Source: Mayfieldus sp038317345 | Lineage (GTDB): Bacteria; Actinomycetota; Thermoleophilia; Solirubrobacterales; 70-9 | Direction of reading: 5' to 3' | DNA: 64,000 nt | Assembly (NCBI GenBank): GCA_038317345.1 | Contig: JBBQBH010000007.1 | Coordinates: 1-64,000 of the forward strand | Shown here: piece after piece, positions 52,220 through 59,141 of the stretch | How the letters are laid out: each line of letters opens with the position of its first letter | Position numbering within the stretch: position 1 is the stretch's first letter | Translations under genes and position numbers: made by a program | Notes under the pieces: generated by a model | Database searches by the model: none | Told to the model about the DNA's origin: nothing | The model's input: only the letters and a program-made list of their open reading frames with translations

Positions 52220-53142
52220 GTGCGAGGCTTCGTTGCCCTCACCGACTTTGACTGGTACCGCTTCTTCCGGGCTCGCCCGGAGGTGGGAGAGGTCAACTTC
52301 TGGCGCCCCGGTACGGCGAACTTCCGAGCGCTGCAGCCGGGGGAACTCTTCTTCTTCAAGCTGAAGGCGCCGCAGAACGCGATCGCCGGGTTCGGGCTCT
52401 TTTCGCGATTCGCGATCCTTCCCGCCTGGCGTGCCTGGGAGGTCTTCGAGGAGGGCAACGGCGCCGTCAACCAGTTCGAGATGGTTCGGCGGCTTGCCCG
52501 TCTAACCGGCGGCTCCGACCAGCTGAACGCCGACCGCCCTATGGGATGCATCGCGGTTACCGAGCCTGTCTTCCTTGAACCGGACGCCTGGGTCGCACCA
52601 CCAGATGACATGCGCCGCCAGATCGTCTCGGGAAAGAGCTACGACCTGACAGTTGGGGGCGGCGCATCTACGAGGAATGCCTCGACCGCGCGGCGGCTCG
52701 GGCGCAAACCGTGGAATGGGCAGAGCCCATGCTCGAAGCGCAGCGGCGGGGCAAGCCACAACTCATCGAGCCGCGGCTCGGTCAGGGAAGTTTCCGGCTC
52801 GCCGTGCTCGACGCGTACGGCGGCGCTTGCGCGGTCACAACCGAGCACGCCCTACCGGTTCTGGAGGCCGCCCACATCCGTCCTTGGGCCATTGGCGGGC
52901 GGCACGAGGTCCCGAATGGTCTACCCCTGCGGCGCGACTTGCATCGCCTCTTCGACCTCGGGTTCGTGACCGTCGGCTTCGACCTGAAGTTCCAGGTGAG
53001 CAACGCGCTCGATGAGGATTACGCAAACGGCCGCGAGTACTACGCGATGGCCGGGCGCACAATCGCGGTGCCGGACTCAGCGGAGAAGCAGCCGGATCGG
53101 GACCAGTTGGCTTGGCACGCCGAAGCGATCTTTCGCGGCTAG
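52220..53142 (+). pseudogene. HNH endonuclease (HNH_2 type), one frameshift
   Basis: From GTG 52220 (MRGFVALTDFDWYRFFRARP) the frame runs to about 52650. There, in a run of five G (TTGGGGGCGG), it must change to the frame reading RIYEECLDRAAARAQTVEWAEP to reach the nuclease part: ACAVTTEHALPVLEAAHIRP and GLPLRRDLHRLFDLGFVTVGFD. This is the HNH_2 motif (H...AAHI.P....GGxHxxxNGLxLxxxxHxLFD). Total length after correction is about 307 residues, normal for this family of putative restriction nucleases. It is the first gene right of the left attachment repeat. Confidence 0.7.
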
Positions 53143-53203
53143 CCAGTGGCTCTCGGCGTGCAGGGGGGTTGCACCGTTGAAAGGCGTGTGATGAGCTCAC
53201 GGT

Positions 53204-53740
53204 GTGGCAGCCCGGGCCTATCCGACATGGAAGTTCTACCCCGTGCGACTTCCGGCGCCTGACTGGGCCGACGGCGTCCTCAAGACGTTCGGAGCCGTGC
53301 GATCCAAGATCGACTCTGGAAAAAATCGCGGGGTCAGCAGCGATGCTGCCCTTGCAGCCCTGCGCCCGGGCCTGAAGAAGCTGGGATTCAAAGTCGAGCG
53401 TGGCAAGACCGCCAAGGAGAAGATCTGGCGGCCGGTGCTCTTCGGCGAGAACGGCAGGCCCGTTGTCGCCTATGAGGTAGACGGATTCCACGGCCGAGAG
53501 AAGATCGTCCTCGAGGTCGAAGCCGGACGAGGTGCCGCGAACAACGCCGACTACAGGGATCTGGTCCGAACAAGCCTGATGGTTGACGCCGACTACATGG
53601 TCCTAGCGATGATGCTGGAGTACCGCGCGGGCAAGCAGGTGACGCGGAGTTACGAACAGACGCGGAAGCGCTTGGACGCGATCTACGCGAGCGACCGCCT
53701 GAAGCTTCCGCTGAAGGGCGTCTTGCTAGTCGGTTATTGA
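53204..53740 (+). CDS. Unknown protein, possible PD-(D/E)XK-type nuclease
   Basis: The 178-residue protein (GTG 53204) is soluble and has a conserved-looking core: VVAYEVDGFHGREKIVLEVEAGRGAANNADYRDLVRTSLMVDADYMVLAMMLEYRAG and the C-terminal YEQTRKRLDAIYASDRLKLPLKGVLLVGY. The E-V-D-G ... V-L-E-V-E-A-G spacing resembles the D...ExK/E arrangement of restriction-like nucleases, but the lysine is not in place, so catalysis is unproven. It follows the HNH gene by 61 bases on the same strand within the mobile element. Confidence 0.6.
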   Translation: MAARAYPTWKFYPVRLPAPDWADGVLKTFGAVRSKIDSGKNRGVSSDAALAALRPGLKKLGFKVERGKTAKEKIWRPVLFGENGRPVVAYEVDGFHGREKIVLEVEAGRGAANNADYRDLVRTSLMVDADYMVLAMMLEYRAGKQVTRSYEQTRKRLDAIYASDRLKLPLKGVLLVGY

Positions 53741-53773
53741 GGCGGGCCGATGCCTCCGATCTCGCGCCAGGCA

Positions 53774-53995
53774 TTACTCGAGGTCCCAAGCCGGCCAAGT
53801 CACCGAATCAACGATTTCGTGAGCACGCACTCGTTGTTCCAAGCTCGCCGGCAGCTGGGTGTCGGCGTTCACGGCAGCGTGAAGACTGTCGCGCTCCTTG
53901 ATCCCCTCGCACCAGACGATGACCCGGTCGACGGTGCCCGCCTCCGTGTCGACAATCGCCGACATTGGCGCCTCGTAATTGACCTGAACCTTCAT
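53774..53995 (-). CDS. Small hypothetical protein (73 residues)
   Basis: ATG 53995, with GGAAGG upstream, encodes MKVQVNYEAPMSAIVDTEAG and a mixed alpha/beta domain (TVDRVIVWCEGIKERDSLHA ... SVTWPAWDLE). No family recognised. It is divergently oriented to the zinc protein at 54042 with only 46 bases between starts, which is a typical arrangement in phage-like elements. Confidence 0.55.
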   Translation of the reverse strand: MKVQVNYEAPMSAIVDTEAGTVDRVIVWCEGIKERDSLHAAVNADTQLPASLEQRVRAHEIVDSVTWPAWDLE

Positions 53996-54041
53996 CGTTT
54001 TTCCTTCCTCCGCACCACCCCAACCACGGGAGGTAATTGAA

Positions 54042-54323
54042 ATGAAAGTCAAGACTCGCATCGACCACGCCAAGCCACGCTGCCCAAAGTGCGGTAGTCC
54101 GGAGGTGAAGGAATGGGATCTTGTCCCCGTTCCCTACGTCGTGATGGAGCTGGCGCGCAACGAGGGCGGCAGCGTCTACGTCGCCGACACAGCAGAAGGA
54201 GGGGAATCGCAAGCGTGGGACTGCGGCCAGTTTGACTCACTGATGTGCCGCGAGTGCGACTACGAGTCGGCCGATTGCGCGGAGTTCTTTCCTGACCCGA
54301 CGATTGTGCTTGGCGAGAACTAA
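54042..54323 (+). CDS. Small zinc-binding protein
   Basis: The 93-residue protein has two CxxC units: CPKCGSPE (near residue 14) and CRECDYES (near residue 69), which can form one zinc ribbon with a beta-rich insert between (VKEWDLVPVPYVVMELARNEGG). ATG 54042 has GGGAGG upstream. Function unknown. A GC-rich hairpin follows 33 bases after the stop. Confidence 0.65.
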   Translation: MKVKTRIDHAKPRCPKCGSPEVKEWDLVPVPYVVMELARNEGGSVYVADTAEGGESQAWDCGQFDSLMCRECDYESADCAEFFPDPTIVLGEN

Positions 54324-54356
54324 CCGGGTTGCCGGTGGAAAGGACAACCGAAAGAA

Positions 54357-54380
54357 ACCCGGCCCTACGAGGGCCCGGGT
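54357..54380. terminator. GC hairpin after the zinc-protein gene
   Basis: ACCCGGCCC and GGGCCCGGGT can pair around the loop TACGA with one bulged G. It lies 33 bases downstream of the 54323 stop. No T tract follows. Confidence 0.45.
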
Positions 54381-54427
54381 GGTGTAGATCGACAGTCTAA
54401 GTCCATCTGGACGGACGGCAGAGCCGA

Positions 54428-54827
54428 TCAGAAGATCGCGTAGTCCCGTACTAGCTTCGGCAGCGACTCGGTCTCGAACAAGAGCGCCAATAACCCTGCT
54501 TGCAGGTCTTGGCCAAGCCGGCGGACCTCCGCGAAGGCACCGGACTCGTCAGCGGTAGCGCGCGTCACCTCGCGTAGTTCATCTCGGAAATTCCCGTCAT
54601 CCAGCAGCCCCAGGAACTCATCGTAAGCCCCCAGGGCCCGGCTTCCAGCATCGACGGCACCGTGCCGCAGGAACGCGTGGGCGATTCGGTCGGTCGGGGG
54701 CATGCCGAACTGGGCTCGTAGGAAGTCTGGCATCGCATCGCGGTTGAGTCCCGAGCAATCCAGAATTGGCAGCAATCCGCCTGCGAACAGGACCTTCCGC
54801 GACGTGCGCAGCTTTGCGTTGCGAAGG
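54428..54827 (-). pseudogene. Nucleotidyltransferase, C-terminal half (separated by inversion)
   Basis: The minus-strand reading from about 54827 to TGA 54428 gives RLRNAKLRTSRKVLFAGGLL and further to LLFETESLPKLVRDYAIF. It begins without a start codon and continues exactly where the plus-strand N-terminal half (56022-56613) breaks off (GKEREGPEKW). Joining the two restores a protein of about 330 residues. See the inversion entry. Confidence 0.75.
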
Positions 54828-55259
54828 CGCCAGGACTTCGACGGCGAGATGTTCATCGTGCGGCGAACCGCCCACGAGGGCACGATCCTCGAGGGAACCA
54901 AGACCGACCACGGCGGAGAATCTCCGGGGCGAATCGTCCCGTGCCCGCCAGGGCTGGGTGAATTGATCGAGGCGCTCCCGTCGCGAATCGACATCGACCT
55001 GCTCTTCCCGACCCCGACCGGCAGGCTCTGGCGCGAGCGGAATTTCTATCGCGACGTCTGGTACCCGGCGCAGGAGGCTTCGGGCATCGACATCCGCCCG
55101 CACGAGTGCCGCCACTCATATGTCTCTCACCTTCGTGCTGCCGGCGTCAATGACGCCGACCTGGCCGAGATCGCCGGCCACCGCGTCGAGACGATGATCT
55201 CCCGCTACACCCACCCGTTGCGGCGGAGCTTCGACCAAGTGCGCGAAGTCATTGGATGA
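54827..55259 (+). pseudogene. Tyrosine integrase, C-terminal half (separated by inversion)
   Basis: The plus-strand reading from about 54827 gives RRQDFDGEMFIVRRTAHEGT and continues to the catalytic part: HECRHSYVSHLRAAGV (the HxxR box), GHRVETMISRYTH (His and nucleophile Tyr) and the C-terminus QVREVIG. It lacks the N-terminal domains and has no start. The missing part lies on the opposite strand at 56615-57268. The fusion of both reads TGMRLGEVLPL then RRQDFDG, as expected for an intact integrase of about 360 residues. Confidence 0.8.
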
Positions 55260-56012
55260 CGAGCCGAGTCACAGCGGAGGATTCGGCTCGTCGGCGCCTA
55301 CTGGTAGCTTCGACGAGAGTGGCGGTTGCGACTAGACCAGAGCGAGACGAGTCAATCCTGTCTCGCCATCACCCTGTCGGAGTGTCGACCGGCTACATGG
55401 AGACGCTGCGGGACGACTGGCCTGAGCAGGTCGCTGAAGCAGCGGCGGTCTCCGTTTTCGCCGTTGAGCTATCGGCCCTGTCCGAGAAACAGCTCGGCCC
55501 GTTACGTGAGTTCCTCGCCTCAGGTCCCAGCCTGCCCTTTCGCTACCTGAGCATCCACGGTCCATCGAAGGACCGACAGATGGCCGAGGACCGACTTGTT
55601 GCGGAGCTGAATGAGCTCGCCGAGTTGGGATGGAATCGTGATGCACCCGGACACCATCGAGGAGCCGGACGGATATCGCCCCCTAGGGCGAAAGCTCCTA
55701 CTGGAGAACATGGATGCTCGGAAGGCGTGGGGTCGCACCCGCGAGGAGCTTGCGTCAGCATTCGAAGAGCTGCCCGAAGCTGGCTTTTGCTTTGACGTTG
55801 CGCACGCCTGGTCGATGGATCCCGCCATGGCGGTCGCGGGCGACCTTCTCGATGGCTTCGGCGATCGGCTTAGGCATGTGCATCTCAGCTCTCTCTCCCC
55901 TGAGCTTCACCACATTCCTCTTACCGAAGAAGACGAGGAGCTGTTCCGCGCGGTGCTCGAACGCTGCGTGGACGTGCCATGGATCCTCGAAGCGCCGCCA
56001 CGAGCGGACTAA
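55256..56012 (+). pseudogene. Sugar isomerase/epimerase-like TIM-barrel protein, one frameshift
   Basis: The frame from ATG 55256, overlapping the integrase TGA, contains VSTGYMETLRDDWPEQVAEA and then LPFRYLSIHGPSKDRQMAEDRLVAELNELAELG. Near 55630 it must shift to continue with WDGIVMHPDTIEEPDGYRPLGRKLLLENMDARKAWG, GFCFDVAHAWSMDP and HVHLSSLSPELHHIPL ... WILEAPPRAD. The metal-type His and Asp residues of xylose-isomerase-like TIM barrels are present. One missing base restores about 250 residues. A role in the element is unknown. Confidence 0.65.
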
Positions 56013-56021
56013 CGCTTGACA

Positions 56022-56613
56022 ATGGAGAACGGGGCCAAGAGCCCGATTGAGGAGCTCAGCGCCGCGGCTGGCCGGGACTTCCCGAGCCTCCTGAGCGCGC
56101 GCGTAAGAACCGATGCGGGGCTCGGCGAGAGGGTCCCGCGACTCGCCGCTCTCGAACACGACCCTGACGTCTCCATCGTTCTCATGGGCTCGTGGGGTCG
56201 AGCCGAGGTCACGTCGGGGAGCGATGACGACTTCATGGTCCTTGTCGACGGCCCGGAACGGCCATCCGTTGAGCCTGCCGTCGAGGCAGTGACGGACATC
56301 CTCGATCGAGCGCCCGGGGAGCAGGGTGTGTTCGGCAACCCTGTCTTCTGCGAAGAGCTCGTGGAGAACATCGGACTGGATCGTGACCACAACCGAAACC
56401 TCACCCGGCGAATGCTCTTCCTGCTGGAGTCTGTGCCGGCCACTGCCGAGGAAGTCCATGCGGCTGCCCGCAACAAGGTCCTGAATCGGTACCTCGACGA
56501 GTCGGTCAAGGACTTCCGCCCACCGCGCTTCCTGCTCAACGACACAGTTCGTTACTGGCGCACGATGTGCGTCGATTTCGCGGGCAAGGAGCGCGAAGGC
56601 CCGGAGAAGTGGG
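56022..56613 (+). pseudogene. Nucleotidyltransferase, N-terminal half (separated by inversion)
   Basis: ATG 56022 begins MENGAKSPIEELSAAAG and contains the nucleotidyltransferase motif VSIVLMGSWGRAEVTSGSDDDFMVLVDG (GS...SDxD, metal-binding Asp pair), then a helical region to VDFAGKEREGPEKW. The frame then runs into the antisense of the integrase. The expected C-terminal helical domain is at 54428-54827 on the other strand. Nucleotidyltransferases of this class are often antitoxin- or toxin-like partners, but no such role can be shown. Confidence 0.75.
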
Positions 56614-56614
56614 G

Positions 56615-57268
56615 CAGCGGTAGGACCTCGCCGAGCCGCATCCCGGTGTCGGTGAACACTCGGACCATCGGCTCCCACCTGCCGGCCGCTTCCGCGAAGC
56701 CGTGCATCTTGCCAAAGCTGAACACCCGCTGCGCCCGCGGCGTCTTCTGCGCGCGCGGGTCGTTGCCGCGAACCCTCAGGCCCTTGAACGGGTTGACTTC
56801 TGCCATCTCGTCGGTGATCGCGTCCTCGGCCATCGCCGAGAGCGAGGCGAGGATCCCTCGGGCACCCGTTGCTGCCCGACCCTGGACCCGAAGCATGTAG
56901 TCGACCAGCGCCAAAGCATGGCGGCGTCGAAGATCGCGAAACGGCCAATCGCGGAGAGCCACGCCCTCCAGCGGCAGGTCGAGGACGCGGCTGATGCGGT
57001 GCTCATTGGTCGCGTTGGTGCGCTCAGAGCGGGGGAAGCGATCGGTCCAGGTCTTGAAGAACTGGCCGACCGTCTCGGGCCGGTCTGAGCGTTCATAGGC
57101 CTCGTCGATCGCTCGTTGCGCCTCGCGCTTGCGATCGAAGGTGCCGTTGCCGTCGTTCCAGATCGGCTTGGCGATGCGGCGCCGGCCGTCGCGACCCGTG
57201 TAGCGGGCGACCCAGACCACCTCACCGGAGGGGTTGACGCGCTTGATCGGCGACTCGCGCCGCCTCAT
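56615..57268 (-). pseudogene. Tyrosine integrase, N-terminal half (separated by inversion)
   Basis: ATG 57268 begins MRRRESPIKRVNPSGEVVWV and includes the arm-binding domain and the core-binding SAM-like domain (FFKTWTDRFPRSERTNATNEHRI), then the catalytic start EPMVRVFTDTGMRLGEVLPL with the first catalytic Arg in TGMRLGE. At about 56615 the sequence changes to unrelated DNA. The C-terminal half is at 54827-55259. Start ATG overlaps the TGA of the excisionase gene (ATGA), as in many actinobacterial integrative elements. Confidence 0.8.
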
Positions 57269-57498
57269 GCCGCCCTTCCGCTCTCGCGGCGGGCGGCCAG
57301 GAAGGTGTCGACGTCGCGCGGGTCAATTCGCCGCGAGCCGCCCAGCTTGTAGGAGACAAGCTCACCGCGGCGGATCCAGGTGCGGACGGTGCGGTCCGAC
57401 ACCGCGAGGTACTCGGCGAGCGTGCGCTCGGTGAAGAAGGCGCTGACTTTGGTGGCGGGCGCCAGCTCGAGCTGGCCGTGGCGGACGATCGCGGGCAT
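57265..57498 (-). CDS. Excisionase-like helix-turn-helix protein
   Basis: ATG 57498 gives 77 residues (MPAIVRHGQLELAPATKVSA), then a MerR-type winged helix: FFTERTLAEYLAVSDRTVRTWIRRGELVSYKLGGSRRIDPRDVDTFLA. This is the standard size and motif of Xis proteins in actinobacterial integrative elements. AGGGGG lies upstream of the start. It overlaps the integrase start and is cotranslated with it. Confidence 0.88.
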   Translation of the reverse strand: MPAIVRHGQLELAPATKVSAFFTERTLAEYLAVSDRTVRTWIRRGELVSYKLGGSRRIDPRDVDTFLAARRESGRAA

Positions 57499-57594
57499 TA
57501 CGCTTCGCCCCCTATGTCCGCAAAAAGCGCGATTTGCCTCGCTGATTTCGGCCAAACCCGGTCCCACGGGGAGATGAGACGCCAGCGTGGCGAA

Positions 57595-58161
57595 CTAGCC
57601 CCTGCCCTCCGCCAGCCGCCGGCGCAGCTCGGCGCGCCCTTCGGCGATCGAGCGGTTGACCTTCGTGTAGGTCCACCCGGTCAGCTGGCAAATCTCGGCG
57701 TAGCTGTAGCCCGTGCCGAACAGCCACAGCGCCTGTCGCTGGTCGGGCTTCAGAGCCGCGAGAGCTCGCCGGCGCTCCTCGAACAACTCCTGGGAGCAGA
57801 CGCGCTCCTCGGGAGGGCAGCCATCGCTGGGGATCGTTTCGTTCAGCGCTTGGCGGTCAGCCTCACGCGCTGGCGCGTCGAGGCTCAGCTCGCGACTGCG
57901 GCAGGCACGTCGGCGAATCGCCCACGCCTCGCGCTTAACGGTCGTATAGAGCCAAGGCAGAGGCTTCCAGCGACCGTCGTAGCGCTCCAGGAAGAGTAGG
58001 TATGCGCGCTGGAGCGCGTCCTCAGCGTCCTCGGGTAGCTCGGCGTGTTTGCGCGCCTGGTGACGGAGCAGCTGGTCGGAACTCCGAAGGAGAGCCTCTA
58101 AAAGCCGAGCGTTTCGGTCGCGTTGACGAGGTCCTGCGGCTGACTTCGGCTGGGCGTCCAT
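57595..58161 (-). CDS. Sigma-70/ECF-like factor
   Basis: The 188-residue protein resembles a small sigma factor: a region-2-like part (HAELPEDAEDALQRAYLLFLERYDGRWKPLPWLYTTVKREAWAIRRR) and a region-4-like HTH (LAALKPDQRQALWLFGTGYSYAEICQLTGWTYTKVNRSIAEGRAELRRRL). It likely controls element genes or excision. ATG 58161 lies inside a large hairpin (58150-58217); a longer version from GTG 58179 is possible. It diverges from the cassette beginning at 58554. Confidence 0.75.
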   Translation of the reverse strand: MDAQPKSAAGPRQRDRNARLLEALLRSSDQLLRHQARKHAELPEDAEDALQRAYLLFLERYDGRWKPLPWLYTTVKREAWAIRRRACRSRELSLDAPAREADRQALNETIPSDGCPPEERVCSQELFEERRRALAALKPDQRQALWLFGTGYSYAEICQLTGWTYTKVNRSIAEGRAELRRRLAEGRG

Positions 58162-58217
58162 GTGGGCGGCCAACCGCACGGCTTTGCCGTGCCAACATTG
58201 GCCGCCCGGCGCCCAGC
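58150..58217 (-). promoter_or_regulatory. Nested hairpin holding the sigma-factor start codon
   Basis: On the sigma mRNA strand, three nested stems form: GCTGGGCG / CGCCCAGC, GGGCGGCCAA / TTGGCCGCCC and GCACGGC / GCCGTGC with loop AAA, about 25 base pairs in all. The start codon of the sigma gene (58161) sits in the small internal loop between the outer two stems, with no free Shine-Dalgarno. This arrangement could block translation until the hairpin opens. Confidence 0.6.
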
Positions 58218-58553
58218 CGAGTGCGACGCAGGGTCGCTACGCACCGAAGGTCAAACGGTTTGCGATTCAGGCACGAATTGGGGGCTCCACCGGAGGGTGC
58301 ATAGTGTGTCGGTGGTCGAGGTTGGGGGCTAGGTGACGCTAGGAGGGAGCGCCATCTTTGGGTTCTGAGTACGGATGAGACCCTTGCGAATGGCTGAACT
58401 CTTCGAAGGAGATCGATCTATCGGCTGGAGGGGTGATTCCGAGGCGTTGATTGGCGAAAGGGTCCTCGACGGAATCAAGTTCGCCGCCTGACTACCTTTC
58501 GCGCGGAGCGGGGCGTGCTGATATCACCCCCAGTGTTGTGAAGGAAGACGTTT
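58218..58553. other. Intergenic region left of the three-gene cassette
   Basis: 336 bases with no convincing long gene. One short frame (ATG 58375 to 58491, 38 residues, ending GERVLDGIKFAA) could be a remnant. The region must contain the promoter of the cassette starting at 58554; no clear -35/-10 pair was found. An AGGAGGG stretch near 58340 is not followed by a productive start. Confidence 0.4.
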
Positions 58554-59072
58554 CTGGAACAAATCGTCGACGACTACCTGAAGTTCCAGGGGTTCTTTAC
58601 CGCGCACAACATTCCATTTGGGCCTAGCAAAGGTGATCGCGGCTACGAGGCCAAGCAGGATTCGGTGCACTCCGACATTGACGTCATGGGCGTGCACCCC
58701 CACCGCAGGGGCGTGCACCGCGTAATCGTCGTTAGCTGCAAGGCCTGGCAGCGGGGGTTCAACGCCACTGGAATCCTTGAACAGCTCCACGAGACGAGGC
58801 CAAACTCAAAGCGAGCGCGATGGCGACAGTTTCGCGAGCTTTGGCAGCCGAAATGGAGTGCTGCATTTCGACGTGAGGTCAGAAAGCGCACTGGGGCAAC
58901 GCGCTTCAGCTACCGGATTGCGGTGACTCGCCTTCGTGGGGATCCTTCGGCATGGGGCAAGGACGCCAGAATTAGGAGGAACCTGCCCGGCTGCGACGTT
59001 GGTTTCTTGACTCTCGAGGAGATGTGGGCGGAAGTGCTTGAACTTCAGGGGGCTCCCCAGCCGTCTTGTTGA
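58554..59072 (+). CDS. PD-(D/E)XK-like nuclease with CTG start
   Basis: The frame opens after a TGA at 58539. The only start matching a Shine-Dalgarno is CTG 58554, six bases after AAGGAAG (58541-58547). The 172-residue product reads MEQIVDDYLKFQGFFTAHNI, with a possible nuclease core GYEAKQDSVHSDIDVMGVHP (acidic Asp pair) and VHRVIVVSCKAWQ (xxCxK form of the ExK motif), the order seen in Mrr/type IV-like nucleases. It is the first gene of a three-gene rightward cassette, 69 bases before the next. Function as a defence nuclease is inferred from fold and location. Confidence 0.6.
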   Translation: MEQIVDDYLKFQGFFTAHNIPFGPSKGDRGYEAKQDSVHSDIDVMGVHPHRRGVHRVIVVSCKAWQRGFNATGILEQLHETRPNSKRARWRQFRELWQPKWSAAFRREVRKRTGATRFSYRIAVTRLRGDPSAWGKDARIRRNLPGCDVGFLTLEEMWAEVLELQGAPQPSC

Positions 59073-59141
59073 GCATCCTCTTCGTCCCCCAAACGACTCT
59101 TGCCCAGGGCTGGACCGGCCGAGCACGTAGCCTTCGGATTC

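Larger units (their letters stand above)
54829..56614. other. Inverted segment of about 1.8 kb
   Basis: If this segment is flipped, the two halves of the integrase become one gene and the two halves of the nucleotidyltransferase become one gene. Both reconstructions are precise to within a few bases, so the simplest explanation is one inversion with breakpoints near 54829 and 56614. A GGCGCC palindrome lies at the left breakpoint (54826-54831); no long inverted repeat flanks the segment. It may be natural or an assembly artefact. Confidence 0.75.

Noticed and set aside
56615..56900. Extension of the nucleotidyltransferase frame to 56900
   Set aside because: It is antisense to the integrase N-half and begins exactly at the inversion breakpoint.
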